A DNA stretch of 64,000 nt from a virus (IMGVR_UViG_3300021197_000592:1-64000); one strand, 5' to 3'; counted from the stretch's first letter, positions 8,372 to 17,683 are shown. The notes: a model not told the origin generated them from the sequence alone. Numbers and translations: made by a program.

Positions 8372-10977
8372 CTCTAGAGATGCTTAATGATAACAAAATT
8401 GAATTTGTTCGCAAGTTCATCACAGAAGACAAAGGACAGTTCTCAAAGAGCATACAAGAGCATGTTGATGACAAACAGAAAGAAACTTTCTCACTAGAAG
8501 AAGCAGTTGCTTTGGCAAAGCAATTCAGAGGAAGCATCACCAATCAGGAGGTTATGCAAGTAGTGAAGGAAGATGGGGTATTTCCCGCAAAGTTGGATAT
8601 GCCAGCAGAGGAGGCTACACAGAAACTCAAGGAGAGATATCCTAACATTGGTAGATTGAAGAATCTAAAGTCGTATATCACATTCATCCTAACGGCTCTG
8701 AGTGATGATGTCATTGAGGAGATACCTGAACTAACGACAGAACTAGATGAGGTTCTCAGGAACTTCACAGCAGAAGGACAAAGACTGACTTCCAAGATGT
8801 TCCTAACCAATGACGTTCCATCTCTCATCAACCTACAGATTGTAGGTGATACTAGCCCAAGCAAACTCAAGACATACAAGAGAGCGTTGGAGACTGAGAG
8901 AAACAGCAAACTCAGAAACAGGGTCAAGCCAATCATCAACTATCTAACTGGACTAATCCAGAGGGACATGCCGTTCTACGAAGCAGACAAGTTGGATGCT
9001 GATATGCTGATTGGCAAACTCGACCTCAAGTTCCTGACTAGGAGAGAGGGAATCTACGACTATTGGCAGGGAATACATGAGAAGACATTCGATGAACTGG
9101 TGAAGGCTGTTGGTGATTTCGCTGATGGCTTGGAGGATTTCGACACGGAAGACGAGAGACTCAAGGGAATAGTCACCAAGATTGGGAAGTATGCTGATGA
9201 GTTTAACCAGTATCCTCACAGTATGCAATACACCTTCGTAATGAAACCACTCAAGATGCAAGACCACATGGACAAGAGAGACAAGTATCTCATTTTCTTT
9301 GAGAGATTCATGACATTGACTCAGGGACTTGGTAGTGGTCAGTACACTGACAGGAAGATTCGTGATGAGTTGAGAGAGGAGTTAGGAGAACTCGGACCCG
9401 CCATAGTCGGAGAACAAGGAGATATTGTTCCATCAGATGATGATGATTACGGTATCGAAGATGTAGTTGAGGACTTGGATGATGCTAACCCATACGAGTC
9501 ATCTGCAACTGATACTAGAACAACCGATGATGCAAGGGAGTCTGCACAGGAGAGAACCCTACTCGGTAGGAAACTAAAGAGACTGATGGAGGATGTCGAT
9601 GTTGACCCATTGTTCTACTACGTCTATGCACCGCAACAGCAGAAGGAGAACAAGTACAGTGCTTGGCTAGACGGTCCTCTGTTCTTGAAGGAACTCAGGA
9701 AACTTAGTCGTAACTTCGCTATAGCAGGAGCCAAATATACAACTGACATCAGTTCCGAGTTGTCTTCACACATAGACAAACTCATGCAACAGGCATCATC
9801 GACTCGTTCCGAGTATCACCTACCAGTATCACCGAAATTAGTTGCGATGATTGATGATAGAGAACTCTACTCGGAGTTGGATGATGATGCGCGTAAACTA
9901 CTACAGGACTACAACAGCACTATGGAAAACATCACTGAATTCCTCAAAGCAGTCGGTGAGATAATTGACAGTAGCGAGAATGAGATGGAGAGACTCTCAA
10001 GCCCATTCACGGCACAGGAGAGAAGCATGGATGCCACAATGGGTACGACTGGTTTCGGAACGGGTCGCAAGAAGACATTCACATCCGAGTTAGGAGACTT
10101 GAAGGATGACTTCGACAGGATGCTAGATGCCATCTTTGAGTATTATGTCAAGCCAATCAACAGCAGGTACAAGCCATTCGATGATGCGATAGCATTCGGT
10201 GATAGCGGGGAACTAGGTTCTGCAATTGACTTGTTCAAGACCCTTGCTCAGGACAACAAGGAAGCAAATGCATTCTTCATGCTACTATGGGCTGAGAGCA
10301 TAGGACAGGGTGGATTGATTATACCATCACAACTAGAAAAGATGAGCAGGGCATTGAAGGAACTCAGCAACCCATCCAAGTTCAAGGACATGAACAAGTT
10401 AGAGAATGCCCTCGTTGACTTGAAGAAAGCGGCAATGGAGATAATGGCTGTCGGAGGCAGGTCATTCAAGGATGCCATTGACATAGAGATTGGATACTGG
10501 TATCACAACTTCCTACAGAAGAACAACAAGTCAGATAGGACATTCGGTGGCAAGTCAGTAGCAGAACTAGCAGAGAGTTGGGACAAGGCGGAGATTTATC
10601 CAATCGAAGCGATAGAATCCTACTTGGAGAGAAGCAGTTCTGTCTATGAGAAGGCCGGGATGGAGAAGGAAGTAGCGGAGTTCCGCTCTGCATTGGATGA
10701 CATGAACATCATCAAGTCCAATGAGATACCAGTCCTAGAGGTACATGACACAATCAGGAAGATGATGGACAAGCCCATCTACTACAACACATCGAAACTA
10801 GACAACTTCAATCATATCTCAAAGGCGATGGGTATCATGGAGAAGGAGTACAGTGTGGAAGTATCCGCTGGTGAGATTGAGAATATCGTTACAGATATGG
10901 ATTCGATGGACAATCTAAGCAAAAAGTATGGTGTCCCCAAGGAGAGCATCTACTTCCTCAAGGCGACATTCCGGTGA
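8368..10977 (+). CDS. Very large helical protein, 869 aa, unknown
   Basis: Start MTLEMLNDNKIEF in an ATGA overlap with the previous gene. An in-frame TTG at 8350 is less likely. The whole protein is charged and helical, with an acidic linker near residues 355-390 (SDDDDYGIEDVVEDLDD). No N-terminal Trp tag is present. No signal peptide, transmembrane segment or enzyme motif was found. It is probably co-produced with the 551-aa neighbour. Confidence 0.75.
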   Translation: MTLEMLNDNKIEFVRKFITEDKGQFSKSIQEHVDDKQKETFSLEEAVALAKQFRGSITNQEVMQVVKEDGVFPAKLDMPAEEATQKLKERYPNIGRLKNLKSYITFILTALSDDVIEEIPELTTELDEVLRNFTAEGQRLTSKMFLTNDVPSLINLQIVGDTSPSKLKTYKRALETERNSKLRNRVKPIINYLTGLIQRDMPFYEADKLDADMLIGKLDLKFLTRREGIYDYWQGIHEKTFDELVKAVGDFADGLEDFDTEDERLKGIVTKIGKYADEFNQYPHSMQYTFVMKPLKMQDHMDKRDKYLIFFERFMTLTQGLGSGQYTDRKIRDELREELGELGPAIVGEQGDIVPSDDDDYGIEDVVEDLDDANPYESSATDTRTTDDARESAQERTLLGRKLKRLMEDVDVDPLFYYVYAPQQQKENKYSAWLDGPLFLKELRKLSRNFAIAGAKYTTDISSELSSHIDKLMQQASSTRSEYHLPVSPKLVAMIDDRELYSELDDDARKLLQDYNSTMENITEFLKAVGEIIDSSENEMERLSSPFTAQERSMDATMGTTGFGTGRKKTFTSELGDLKDDFDRMLDAIFEYYVKPINSRYKPFDDAIAFGDSGELGSAIDLFKTLAQDNKEANAFFMLLWAESIGQGGLIIPSQLEKMSRALKELSNPSKFKDMNKLENALVDLKKAAMEIMAVGGRSFKDAIDIEIGYWYHNFLQKNNKSDRTFGGKSVAELAESWDKAEIYPIEAIESYLERSSSVYEKAGMEKEVAEFRSALDDMNIIKSNEIPVLEVHDTIRKMMDKPIYYNTSKLDNFNHISKAMGIMEKEYSVEVSAGEIENIVTDMDSMDNLSKKYGVPKESIYFLKATFR

Positions 10978-10981
10978 TTAG

Positions 10982-11770
10982 ATGGCAGAGTTTCAGATTT
11001 CACCTCCATTGTCGGAAGATGAGGTCAAAGCGCGTTTTGCAGAACACGGCATAGACTACCAAACGAGAGCAGATAGATACCAGATGCTCACTAATACTCC
11101 CTTTGGTCAGGCCAATCCGAAGTATTACATTGCATACTACCCAACGGTAGAAGACGGTAAGCCAATTGCAGTTCAAGGAATCGCACCATACAAGAACGTC
11201 TATCTTCTAACTGGTTTGAAAAGCCACGCGAAGGAGTCTGGTCTTAGCAAAGAAGAGACAAGGGGTGCTGGTAGTTGGATATCAAACAAAGTAATTGACA
11301 TGCATAGTAACAGACCAATCGTAGGAGCGGCAAAACCAGCAGGTGTACCAGTTTTTGAACAACAGGGATTCAACCCCATACAATTTGACTCAAATAACAA
11401 GGTCATGAACCAAGATGATATCCCTGACGACATAAGAGAGGTCTTCACGATGTTGGAGAATGAAGGAAGTTCGACAACCGCAATCAGGAAACTATTCTAC
11501 AAACCAAGCATACAATGGTTCGCCCTAGTCAAAGCACAATGCAAGGGACCAACGAAGAAGACCAGTTCAACTTCCAAGGGCAAGAAGTGGATGAAGTGCG
11601 TCAGCAAACCCGGTGGAGGATACAAGCGAGTTCATTGGGGACAGAGGGGAGTAACAGTATCAGGCAAGAGGTCAGGCAAGAGGAGAAAGTCATTCAGGGC
11701 TAGACACAAATGTTCCACTTGCAAGGGTGGTGACAACTCCCCTAGATGCATGGCTTGTAGGGATTGGTGA
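10982..11770 (+). CDS. GNAT-like domain fused to marine-virus Cys motif, 262 aa
   Basis: Residues about 1-160 have the feel of a GNAT acetyltransferase fold: AVQGIAPYKNVYLLTGL, then GAGSWISNKVIDMH, then VPVFEQQGFNPI, as in beta5 and the C-terminal strand. The acyl-CoA loop is not convincing, so activity is uncertain. A tag-like IQWFALVKAQ at about 179-188 marks the domain boundary. The C-terminal part has KRRKSFRARHKC and CMACRDW, resembling a short conserved tail seen in marine phage proteins. Confidence 0.6.
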   Translation: MAEFQISPPLSEDEVKARFAEHGIDYQTRADRYQMLTNTPFGQANPKYYIAYYPTVEDGKPIAVQGIAPYKNVYLLTGLKSHAKESGLSKEETRGAGSWISNKVIDMHSNRPIVGAAKPAGVPVFEQQGFNPIQFDSNNKVMNQDDIPDDIREVFTMLENEGSSTTAIRKLFYKPSIQWFALVKAQCKGPTKKTSSTSKGKKWMKCVSKPGGGYKRVHWGQRGVTVSGKRSGKRRKSFRARHKCSTCKGGDNSPRCMACRDW

Positions 11771-11774
11771 TAGC

Positions 11775-12755
11775 ATGGAACTCTGGTTTGAGGACTTGAA
11801 GAAGAAGAAAGATGCTTGCTATCGCAAGGTCAGGAGCCGATACGACAAGTGGCCTTCTGCATATGCGTCAGGTGCGTTGGTACAGTGCCGAAAGGTCGGC
11901 GCAGCAAATTGGGGTAACTCAAAAAAAAAAGCATTGACCAAAGCAGAGTCAAAATGGGTAGATAAACTACCAGACGACAAGCAGAAACTTCTGGAAAAGA
12001 CTCCTAGTTTCGATGTGACATTCCCTGAGTATTCACATCCATCCAACGAGGAGGAACTCCCCAAGGTCATCGAGATGATGAAGGATAAGAAAATCGATGA
12101 GAGTGAGATAGAAGACCTAGACATGAACAACCATGAGATGATGTTGAAGATAGTCGGGGAGGAGATGGAAGATAGGGAGAAACTAATCGAGGACATCGAT
12201 ATCCACATAATCAAACTCAAGATGAAGTACAGAAGACCTAGACCGTATGAGATATCCGATAAGATAGAATCCATGACTAGCACGGATGACACACCGTCAT
12301 TCCCAAGTGGACATGCAACAGAATCGTATGCCCTTGCGAAGATACTAGGGAAGGAGCATCCCGATAAGCAGAAGGAACTCAATGAGATGGCAGAGAAGAT
12401 ATCCATGTCAAGGATACAGATGGGAAATCATTTCCCAAGTGATGTCGAGACTGGGAAGAAAGTCGGTGCATTGATTGCTGATGCGTATCTTGATTCGGAT
12501 AAAGTCAGTAAGAGTTGGCAGGAAGTAATATCCAAGGATTGGGTTAGTTGTTCGTCTTGCACAGATGACAAACCCGGAACAGAGCCTTGTGGTAGGAAGG
12601 ATGCATCAAAGGGACAGAAGAGAAGATGCAGACCGACTTGCTCTGCTTGTAGAGACTACAAGAGAAGGGGCGGAAAGCCGAAGAAAAGAAAGGCCGGAAC
12701 GTTCAGTAGAGAGAAGGACGAGGGGCTTCACGGTTGGTTCAAGAGGAGGGGTTGA
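11775..12755 (+). CDS. PAP2-superfamily phosphatase with flanking Cys motifs, 326 aa
   Basis: The three PAP2/haloperoxidase-type acid phosphatase signatures are complete and correctly ordered: K-x6-RP (K149 to P157), PSGH (177-180), and SR-x5-H-x3-D (S212, R213, H219, D223). No transmembrane segments are evident, so a soluble phosphatase is likely. The substrate is unknown. The N-terminus MELWFEDLKKKK is a tag variant. It is followed by CYRKVRSRYDKWPSAYASG, a motif I associate with many marine virus proteins. The C-terminus carries PCGRK...RRCRPTCSAC, another Cys module. Start 11775 is the first ATG after the upstream stop that gives the tag. Confidence 0.78.
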   Translation: MELWFEDLKKKKDACYRKVRSRYDKWPSAYASGALVQCRKVGAANWGNSKKKALTKAESKWVDKLPDDKQKLLEKTPSFDVTFPEYSHPSNEEELPKVIEMMKDKKIDESEIEDLDMNNHEMMLKIVGEEMEDREKLIEDIDIHIIKLKMKYRRPRPYEISDKIESMTSTDDTPSFPSGHATESYALAKILGKEHPDKQKELNEMAEKISMSRIQMGNHFPSDVETGKKVGALIADAYLDSDKVSKSWQEVISKDWVSCSSCTDDKPGTEPCGRKDASKGQKRRCRPTCSACRDYKRRGGKPKKRKAGTFSREKDEGLHGWFKRRG

Positions 12756-12818
12756 ATGAGTTGGTTCGACATCCTAAAAATAAGTGGACCGCCTAACATA
12801 TTCGGAGGTAAGGCCTGA
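12756..12818 (+). CDS. 20-aa peptide consisting mainly of the Trp tag
   Basis: This tiny ORF encodes MSWFDILKISGPPNIFGGKA. It starts on the base after the phosphatase stop, and its own stop overlaps the terminase start (TGATG). The first eight residues match the tag of the 182-aa protein at 19195 exactly. It could be a free tag peptide, a decayed gene, or a translational-coupling leader for the terminase. The exact tag and tight spacing make chance unlikely. Confidence 0.6.
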   Translation: MSWFDILKISGPPNIFGGKA

Positions 12819-14260
12819 TGGAACTAGATGACATGGACTTCGTATCTGCGATGGACATGGAGTTGTCAAAGACATCGTTCCCTTACTTCTTCCAGAACGT
12901 ACTCGGCATGATGTTCCCACCATACATGGAAGAGTGGTTGGAATCCATGCAGAACACGGATAGGACTGTCATAATCTGTAGTCGTGACCACGGCAAGTCT
13001 GTTTTCATGCATTGTTGGGTGGTATGGAATCTAGTCTTCCAAGAACCGCCATATCAGATGCTATACATCTCATCGAACCAGAAGCAGACTCTAGTTCACA
13101 TGAGGGAGATTGACAGGTACTTCAATCATCCAGCACTAAAGAAGTTCCGACCCTCACGCAATTGGGCTATTGGTAACATACAACTCACAAACGGTAATGC
13201 GATACTTGAGAGGTCAGTAGGCTCTCAGATTCGTGGTCTTCACCCACAGGAGATTGTCATTGACGACCCCTTGAAGGAGTTCAGTCTATCAGCAATACAG
13301 AGAGTTACAGATTGGTTCTTCGGTGACATGATACCAACGCTTCACCATACATCCAACCTTCGTATGATTGGTACGCCATTCACATACACTGACATCTTTG
13401 CACAATTGGAGGAGAACCAAGCATACACCGTAACCAAGTATCCCTGTTTCAATGCATTGAACGAACCGCTTTGGCCTGAGCGTTGGGACCATGATGCACT
13501 CTTGCAGAGGAAGGCTGAGATAGGCTCTCTCAAGTTCACAAGGGAATACTTGTGCGTACCGATATCAACAGGTACTTCGTTGTTCAACCCTGAGTTCATA
13601 GAGAATTGCAAGAACAAGGAATACGTTCTGAAACTAGGGAATAGGAGGGATAAGGGATACAAGTATTACGTTGGGGTTGACCCAGCGATATCCACTGACG
13701 GTGACTACAATGTAATCACGGTGCTTGAGGTTGATGATGAGGCAAACAAGACAATTGTGCATGTTGACCGAGCCAAGAACGTTGAGTTCAGGGAGAACAT
13801 AGAGAAGATTAGATTGATTGGGAAGATATTCCAACCAGAGGTAGTTCTCTATGAGACTAACACATTCGCTAAGGCGTTCACTCAGGAATTGAGAAGCATC
13901 TCTGACTTGAACGTCAAGGACTTCGACACGACAAGGAAGAAGAAGCAGGAGATAATCTTGAACTTGCAGATGAACATAGAAAACAAAAAATTCAACTTTC
14001 CCTATGGCGATAACGCCAGCAGAAGGTTGACTAACCTCTTGATTGAGGAACTTTCTATGTTCAGCATCACGGACTCCGGTAGGTTTGAGGGAGTTGGTGC
14101 GCATGACGACTTGGTTATGAGCCTCGCTTTGGCTAATGCCGCTACCCAATCACCGGGGGAGAACTTTATTCTGCTAGACGACATGGACTTGTTTGATACG
14201 GCTCCGACATCGCCGGTAGGTAGTGGGATACCACCGGGTATTTTGGGATTGAATCTATAG
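12818..14260 (+). CDS. terL: Terminase large subunit
   Basis: This is the ATP-driven DNA packaging motor with a headful or end-cutting nuclease. The ATPase domain has Walker A CSRDHGKS (54-61), Walker B EIVIDD (145-150) and coupling motif MIGTPF (183-188). The RNase H-like nuclease has GVDPA (D288), VLYETN (E346) and GAHDDLVMS (D430, D431), giving the expected acidic triad. The 480-aa length is normal and uninterrupted, with no intein. It lies directly before a homing endonuclease gene and the portal. Confidence 0.95.
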   Translation: MELDDMDFVSAMDMELSKTSFPYFFQNVLGMMFPPYMEEWLESMQNTDRTVIICSRDHGKSVFMHCWVVWNLVFQEPPYQMLYISSNQKQTLVHMREIDRYFNHPALKKFRPSRNWAIGNIQLTNGNAILERSVGSQIRGLHPQEIVIDDPLKEFSLSAIQRVTDWFFGDMIPTLHHTSNLRMIGTPFTYTDIFAQLEENQAYTVTKYPCFNALNEPLWPERWDHDALLQRKAEIGSLKFTREYLCVPISTGTSLFNPEFIENCKNKEYVLKLGNRRDKGYKYYVGVDPAISTDGDYNVITVLEVDDEANKTIVHVDRAKNVEFRENIEKIRLIGKIFQPEVVLYETNTFAKAFTQELRSISDLNVKDFDTTRKKKQEIILNLQMNIENKKFNFPYGDNASRRLTNLLIEELSMFSITDSGRFEGVGAHDDLVMSLALANAATQSPGENFILLDDMDLFDTAPTSPVGSGIPPGILGLNL

Positions 14261-14269
14261 GTGAATACA

Positions 14270-15604
14270 ATGGGAGAAAAAGGAGATAAACTCAGGGAGA
14301 TGGCTTCTCTCGCTGATGAGGAACAAACCCTAGTTGAAGAGCAGAAGAGGCTCTCTGACGAACTCAAGAGGTCTTGGTTATCAGAGCAGAACACGACCAA
14401 TCACTTTGACATAGAGAAGAAGTTCGCAGTAGAATATAGCATCTCCCTATCAGATGCCAAAAAGCAACTCAATGACGAGTTCAAGAAGTATGAGGTAGAG
14501 GGCAAGGACATTCCATCCCTCATCAAGGAACTCAAGGATTACCGAAGAACATTGAAAGGAGAGCAAAAGATAGCCATCACGGAATCGATTGACAATCTAA
14601 TCAAAGGATACGCATCTCATTTGGATAATACAATAGACAGAATATACTGGATTGCCAAGTACAAACCTGTAGTCAAGGAGATGGTTTGTTCCGAAGAGCA
14701 ACTAATCAAACTCTCATACATACATGACGAGAACACTAGAAGAGATGCGATTGATTCTCTATGCAAGTATTGGGAAGCCAAGTTGCATAGAGCAGATATA
14801 CCATATAACTCCGATTACTCATCCCTGTCGAAAGAAATGACAAATGGGAAGAGGGAGTTCAAGAAGATAATCAAGAATCATATGCCGAGCATCAGCCCGA
14901 AGGAGGTAATCAAACAAGAGATTCTTCACGCTGTCTGTGAGGAACCCGGCATATCGGCTAGACAGATTCATGAGAGACTACCGAAGAACCTGTTCAAGAA
15001 AACCTCGCCTAGTATAATTTCAAAGATGGCTAGGACTCAGAACATTACCACGATTGACGGTGCTTTCTACAAATTCAGTGATGAAATAAAGAAGGATATC
15101 TATGCATACACTGCCGCTTTCATAGACTCTGATGGATACATTACAATGGATAAAAACTTTAATCCAAGAGTCGGCCTAGTAGCAACAGGAGACAGGGGTA
15201 AGGCGTTCATGTTGGAGATGCACAAGTCCCTTGGGTGTGGTAGATTGCATCTAGACCAGAAATCCCCACAGGATACCAAACCTGTCAACAGACTAAACTT
15301 CTACTCTGCGGCGGATGTAAATGAGATTCTTACAAAATGCAAACCCTTCTTGAAGATGAAAGGAGCAAATGCAGACATACTATTGGAATTACTTAGAATG
15401 AAGAAGTCGCACAAGAAGGCAGAGTGGTACAAACCACGAAGGCAAGAGTTGTTTCAACTGATGAAGTACGAAAACCACAAAGACAATGCCAACTATGATT
15501 TTATTCAATATGGCATAGACAGAGACACAGTATCCAAATTCCATGAAAACTCTAAGATGACAGAGATGGATGTCATTGAAGGGGTCATAAAGACGGAGGC
15601 ATAG
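14270..15604 (+). CDS. Free-standing LAGLIDADG-type homing endonuclease with HTH
   Basis: The C-terminal half contains AYTAAFIDSDGYITM (about residues 277-291), a LAGLIDADG helix. It is followed by a typical alpha-beta core (RVGLVATGDRGKAFMLEM, KPFLKMKGANADILLELL). One copy is seen, so a dimer is expected. The N-terminal half is helical and contains a winged-helix-like segment (EEPGISARQIHERLPK) that may bind DNA. It sits between terminase and portal, a common site for such elements. ATG 14270 follows GGTGA by five bases; GTG 14261 is the alternative. Whether it still cuts is unknown. Confidence 0.8.
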   Translation: MGEKGDKLREMASLADEEQTLVEEQKRLSDELKRSWLSEQNTTNHFDIEKKFAVEYSISLSDAKKQLNDEFKKYEVEGKDIPSLIKELKDYRRTLKGEQKIAITESIDNLIKGYASHLDNTIDRIYWIAKYKPVVKEMVCSEEQLIKLSYIHDENTRRDAIDSLCKYWEAKLHRADIPYNSDYSSLSKEMTNGKREFKKIIKNHMPSISPKEVIKQEILHAVCEEPGISARQIHERLPKNLFKKTSPSIISKMARTQNITTIDGAFYKFSDEIKKDIYAYTAAFIDSDGYITMDKNFNPRVGLVATGDRGKAFMLEMHKSLGCGRLHLDQKSPQDTKPVNRLNFYSAADVNEILTKCKPFLKMKGANADILLELLRMKKSHKKAEWYKPRRQELFQLMKYENHKDNANYDFIQYGIDRDTVSKFHENSKMTEMDVIEGVIKTEA

Positions 15605-15605
15605 T

Positions 15606-17243
15606 ATGGCAGATGAAAAAAGAAGATTCAGAATAGGAAACCTATTTCGTAGGACAACTCCAAAACCAGCAGATAGAACAATATACAATCCGGGGATTCA
15701 GGAGAAGGACACATCGTATCTACTCACATCTCCTGTGATATACCACATAGCACAGCAATCAGTCATTGTCAGGACTTGCACTACTCAACTCAAGCAGGAG
15801 ATATTCAGAAGAGGATATCTGTGGGAAGAGAAATTCGTGAAGAGATGCAAAGACTGTGGTAAGGAACACCAGTCACCAGTTGAGCAATGTGTAGAGTGTG
15901 GCTCAATGAATCTAGAGAAGCCAAATCCACAACAACTGAAATACGCTCAGAAATTCCTAGGTGGCTACGTCAACAAATCAGAGCAGATGTTCATAGACGT
16001 ATTGAAGGAACTAGAGGATGACTTGAATATCATGGATGATGCATATCTTGTTATGGTGAAGGAATACTTCATAGATAACAACAACGAAATTCGTATGCAT
16101 CGAATCAAGGAGGTCTATCGTGGTGACCCCGTTTCAATGCACATCTATTCCAATGACACTGGTGAGAGAGGCAAAGGAGGATACATCTGTGTCAAACACA
16201 GGGACAGGATAGAAACAAGTCCCACTGGTCTTTGTGAAGAATGCAATTCCGAACTGCATCCTGTTCATTACGTGAACAGAGTCAAGGGAGAGGAACAGTA
16301 TTTCACGAAGGGTGAAGTGTTGCATTTCAGCAAATACTCACCCGGTAGGATGTACGGGCTATCACCAATCATAACGCTATGGAATCATGTTACGACTCTG
16401 ATAGCAATGGAGAACTACGTCAACTCATCATATACCAAGGCTAGAATGCCCAAGGGCCTACTAGCAGTGCAGACTAGGAACATCGATTCGATGAGGTCGT
16501 TTTGGCGAAGCGTCAAGGAGAAGATGGAGAAAGACCCACACTTCATTCCTGTGATGGGAATCGAAGCAGAAGGCGGTAAGGGTTCTGTCGAGTGGGTGAA
16601 GTTCATGGATAGCCTGAAAGAGATGGATTACATGTCTGTCAAGGATGACCTGAGAGATAGAATATCAGGGTTCTATGGAGTGAGCAAGGTATTCATGGCG
16701 GATAACTCTGCTAGTGGTGGGTTGAACAACGAGGGTATGCAGATACTCGTAACCAACCGAGCAGTCGAGATGGCTCAGACAATTTGGAACAACTATGTGT
16801 TCCCATTCATGACATCAGAGTTCGGTATAAGCGATTGGGAATTGAAACTACCACCATCCGAAGAGGAGGATGAGATTGCTAAACTGCGAAAGAGAGAGAT
16901 TGAGGTCAACGTAGCGGCGGCTATCAAGAATCTAGGGTTTGAGGTCAATATGGATGATGAGGGTAGATTCACCTACGTGAAGCCACCACAACCAGAAGAC
17001 CAACAACAAACAGATGACATCGAATTGGACCCATACGCTGGAACTAACATTGACCAATCACAACTCGGTCAGATGATGGAAACCGGAACTAGACCAACTG
17101 GCGAAGAAGCAGGTCAACCCGCGACTGTGAAAGGTAGAAACAAACCAAGCATGAGCGTTGGTCCCGACAAGAGATTCAGTGGTTTGCCAAGGGAAGCAGG
17201 GAATGAAAATGTCGATAGGCGTAGTGAGAGGCGGGTAGGTTGA
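15606..17243 (+). CDS. Portal protein with zinc-ribbon insertions
   Basis: This protein should form the dodecameric DNA channel at the capsid vertex. Portal hallmarks are LHFSKYSPGRMYGLSPI, the long helical stem region, and FYGVSKVFMAD before the C-terminal crown. Two Cys clusters are unusual: CKDCGKE...CVEC near residues 81-97, and CVKH...CEEC near 195-215. Each should hold a zinc ion. A Pro/Gln-rich disordered tail ends the protein. Position after terminase and length of 545 aa fit. Confidence 0.9.
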   Translation: MADEKRRFRIGNLFRRTTPKPADRTIYNPGIQEKDTSYLLTSPVIYHIAQQSVIVRTCTTQLKQEIFRRGYLWEEKFVKRCKDCGKEHQSPVEQCVECGSMNLEKPNPQQLKYAQKFLGGYVNKSEQMFIDVLKELEDDLNIMDDAYLVMVKEYFIDNNNEIRMHRIKEVYRGDPVSMHIYSNDTGERGKGGYICVKHRDRIETSPTGLCEECNSELHPVHYVNRVKGEEQYFTKGEVLHFSKYSPGRMYGLSPIITLWNHVTTLIAMENYVNSSYTKARMPKGLLAVQTRNIDSMRSFWRSVKEKMEKDPHFIPVMGIEAEGGKGSVEWVKFMDSLKEMDYMSVKDDLRDRISGFYGVSKVFMADNSASGGLNNEGMQILVTNRAVEMAQTIWNNYVFPFMTSEFGISDWELKLPPSEEEDEIAKLRKREIEVNVAAAIKNLGFEVNMDDEGRFTYVKPPQPEDQQQTDDIELDPYAGTNIDQSQLGQMMETGTRPTGEEAGQPATVKGRNKPSMSVGPDKRFSGLPREAGNENVDRRSERRVG

Positions 17244-17362
17244 GTCAACTGCTTGAAACCGCGAGAAGATGGAAAGAAGAGATTGACAAACTGAATAAAG
17301 AGACAGACGAGAGAATCAGATTATTTACGGAGGAAGGAATATGGAATGGCAAGAAATATTGA
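17240..17362 (+). CDS. Possible 40-aa coiled-coil peptide (TTG start)
   Basis: A TTG in a TTGA overlap with the portal stop opens a frame encoding a Glu/Lys/Arg-rich helix (LLETARRWKEEIDKLNKETD). It overlaps the next small ORF by 22 nt. Start type and overlap match other genes here, but the length makes it uncertain. Confidence 0.4.
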   Translation: MSQLLETARRWKEEIDKLNKETDERIRLFTEEGIWNGKKY

Positions 17363-17466
17363 AAAAAAATGCAAAGCCCGATTTTATTGACATCGATGGA
17401 GATGGTGATAAGGAAGAGCCAATGCAGGATGCAGTAAAAGACAAGAAAGGTGAAACAAATGAGTGA
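17341..17466 (+). CDS. Trp-tag micro-protein, 41 aa
   Basis: ATG 17341 follows GGAGGAAGG closely. The protein is MEWQEILKKNAKPDF followed by an acidic DIDGDGDKEEP stretch and a short charged tail. The tag is nearly canonical. The Asp repeat looks like half of an EF-hand loop but lacks the closing Glu at position 12. It overlaps the next gene by ATGAGTGA. Confidence 0.6.
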   Translation: MEWQEILKKNAKPDFIDIDGDGDKEEPMQDAVKDKKGETNE

Positions 17467-17683
17467 AAAGAAAGGCGTAAGACAATTGGAAAGAGAATTG
17501 AAAGCAGCAAGGAATGAAGAAAGAAGGGACCATGAGAACAGAATCACGAAGAACCGTGATTTCTCAATAGGAGGCATTGACCCAAATACAAAGTCAAAGC
17601 CACTACCCAACTCCACTGATATCCCTGATGCTATTCTCCTGCCTAAGAAGAAGAAGTTGAAGAAAGAAAACATTCCGTGGTGA
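17459..17683 (+). CDS. Small basic protein, 74 aa
   Basis: Starts MSEKKGVRQLERELKAA in an overlap with the previous ORF; an in-frame ATG at 17450 is less likely. Charged N-terminal helix, a middle segment rich in Pro/Asp/Asn (GGIDPNTKSKPLP) and a basic end (LPKKKKLKKENIPW). Not recognised. Confidence 0.6.
   Translation: MSEKKGVRQLERELKAARNEERRDHENRITKNRDFSIGGIDPNTKSKPLPNSTDIPDAILLPKKKKLKKENIPW

Noticed and set aside
12818-15604. LAGLIDADG gene as an intein within terminase
   Set aside because: Terminase is complete with its own stop, and the endonuclease has its own start and ribosome-binding site with no splice motifs.
17370-17420. EF-hand calcium loop in the 41-aa protein
   Set aside because: The Asp pattern DIDGDGD fits but the glutamate at position 12 and the flanking helices are missing.
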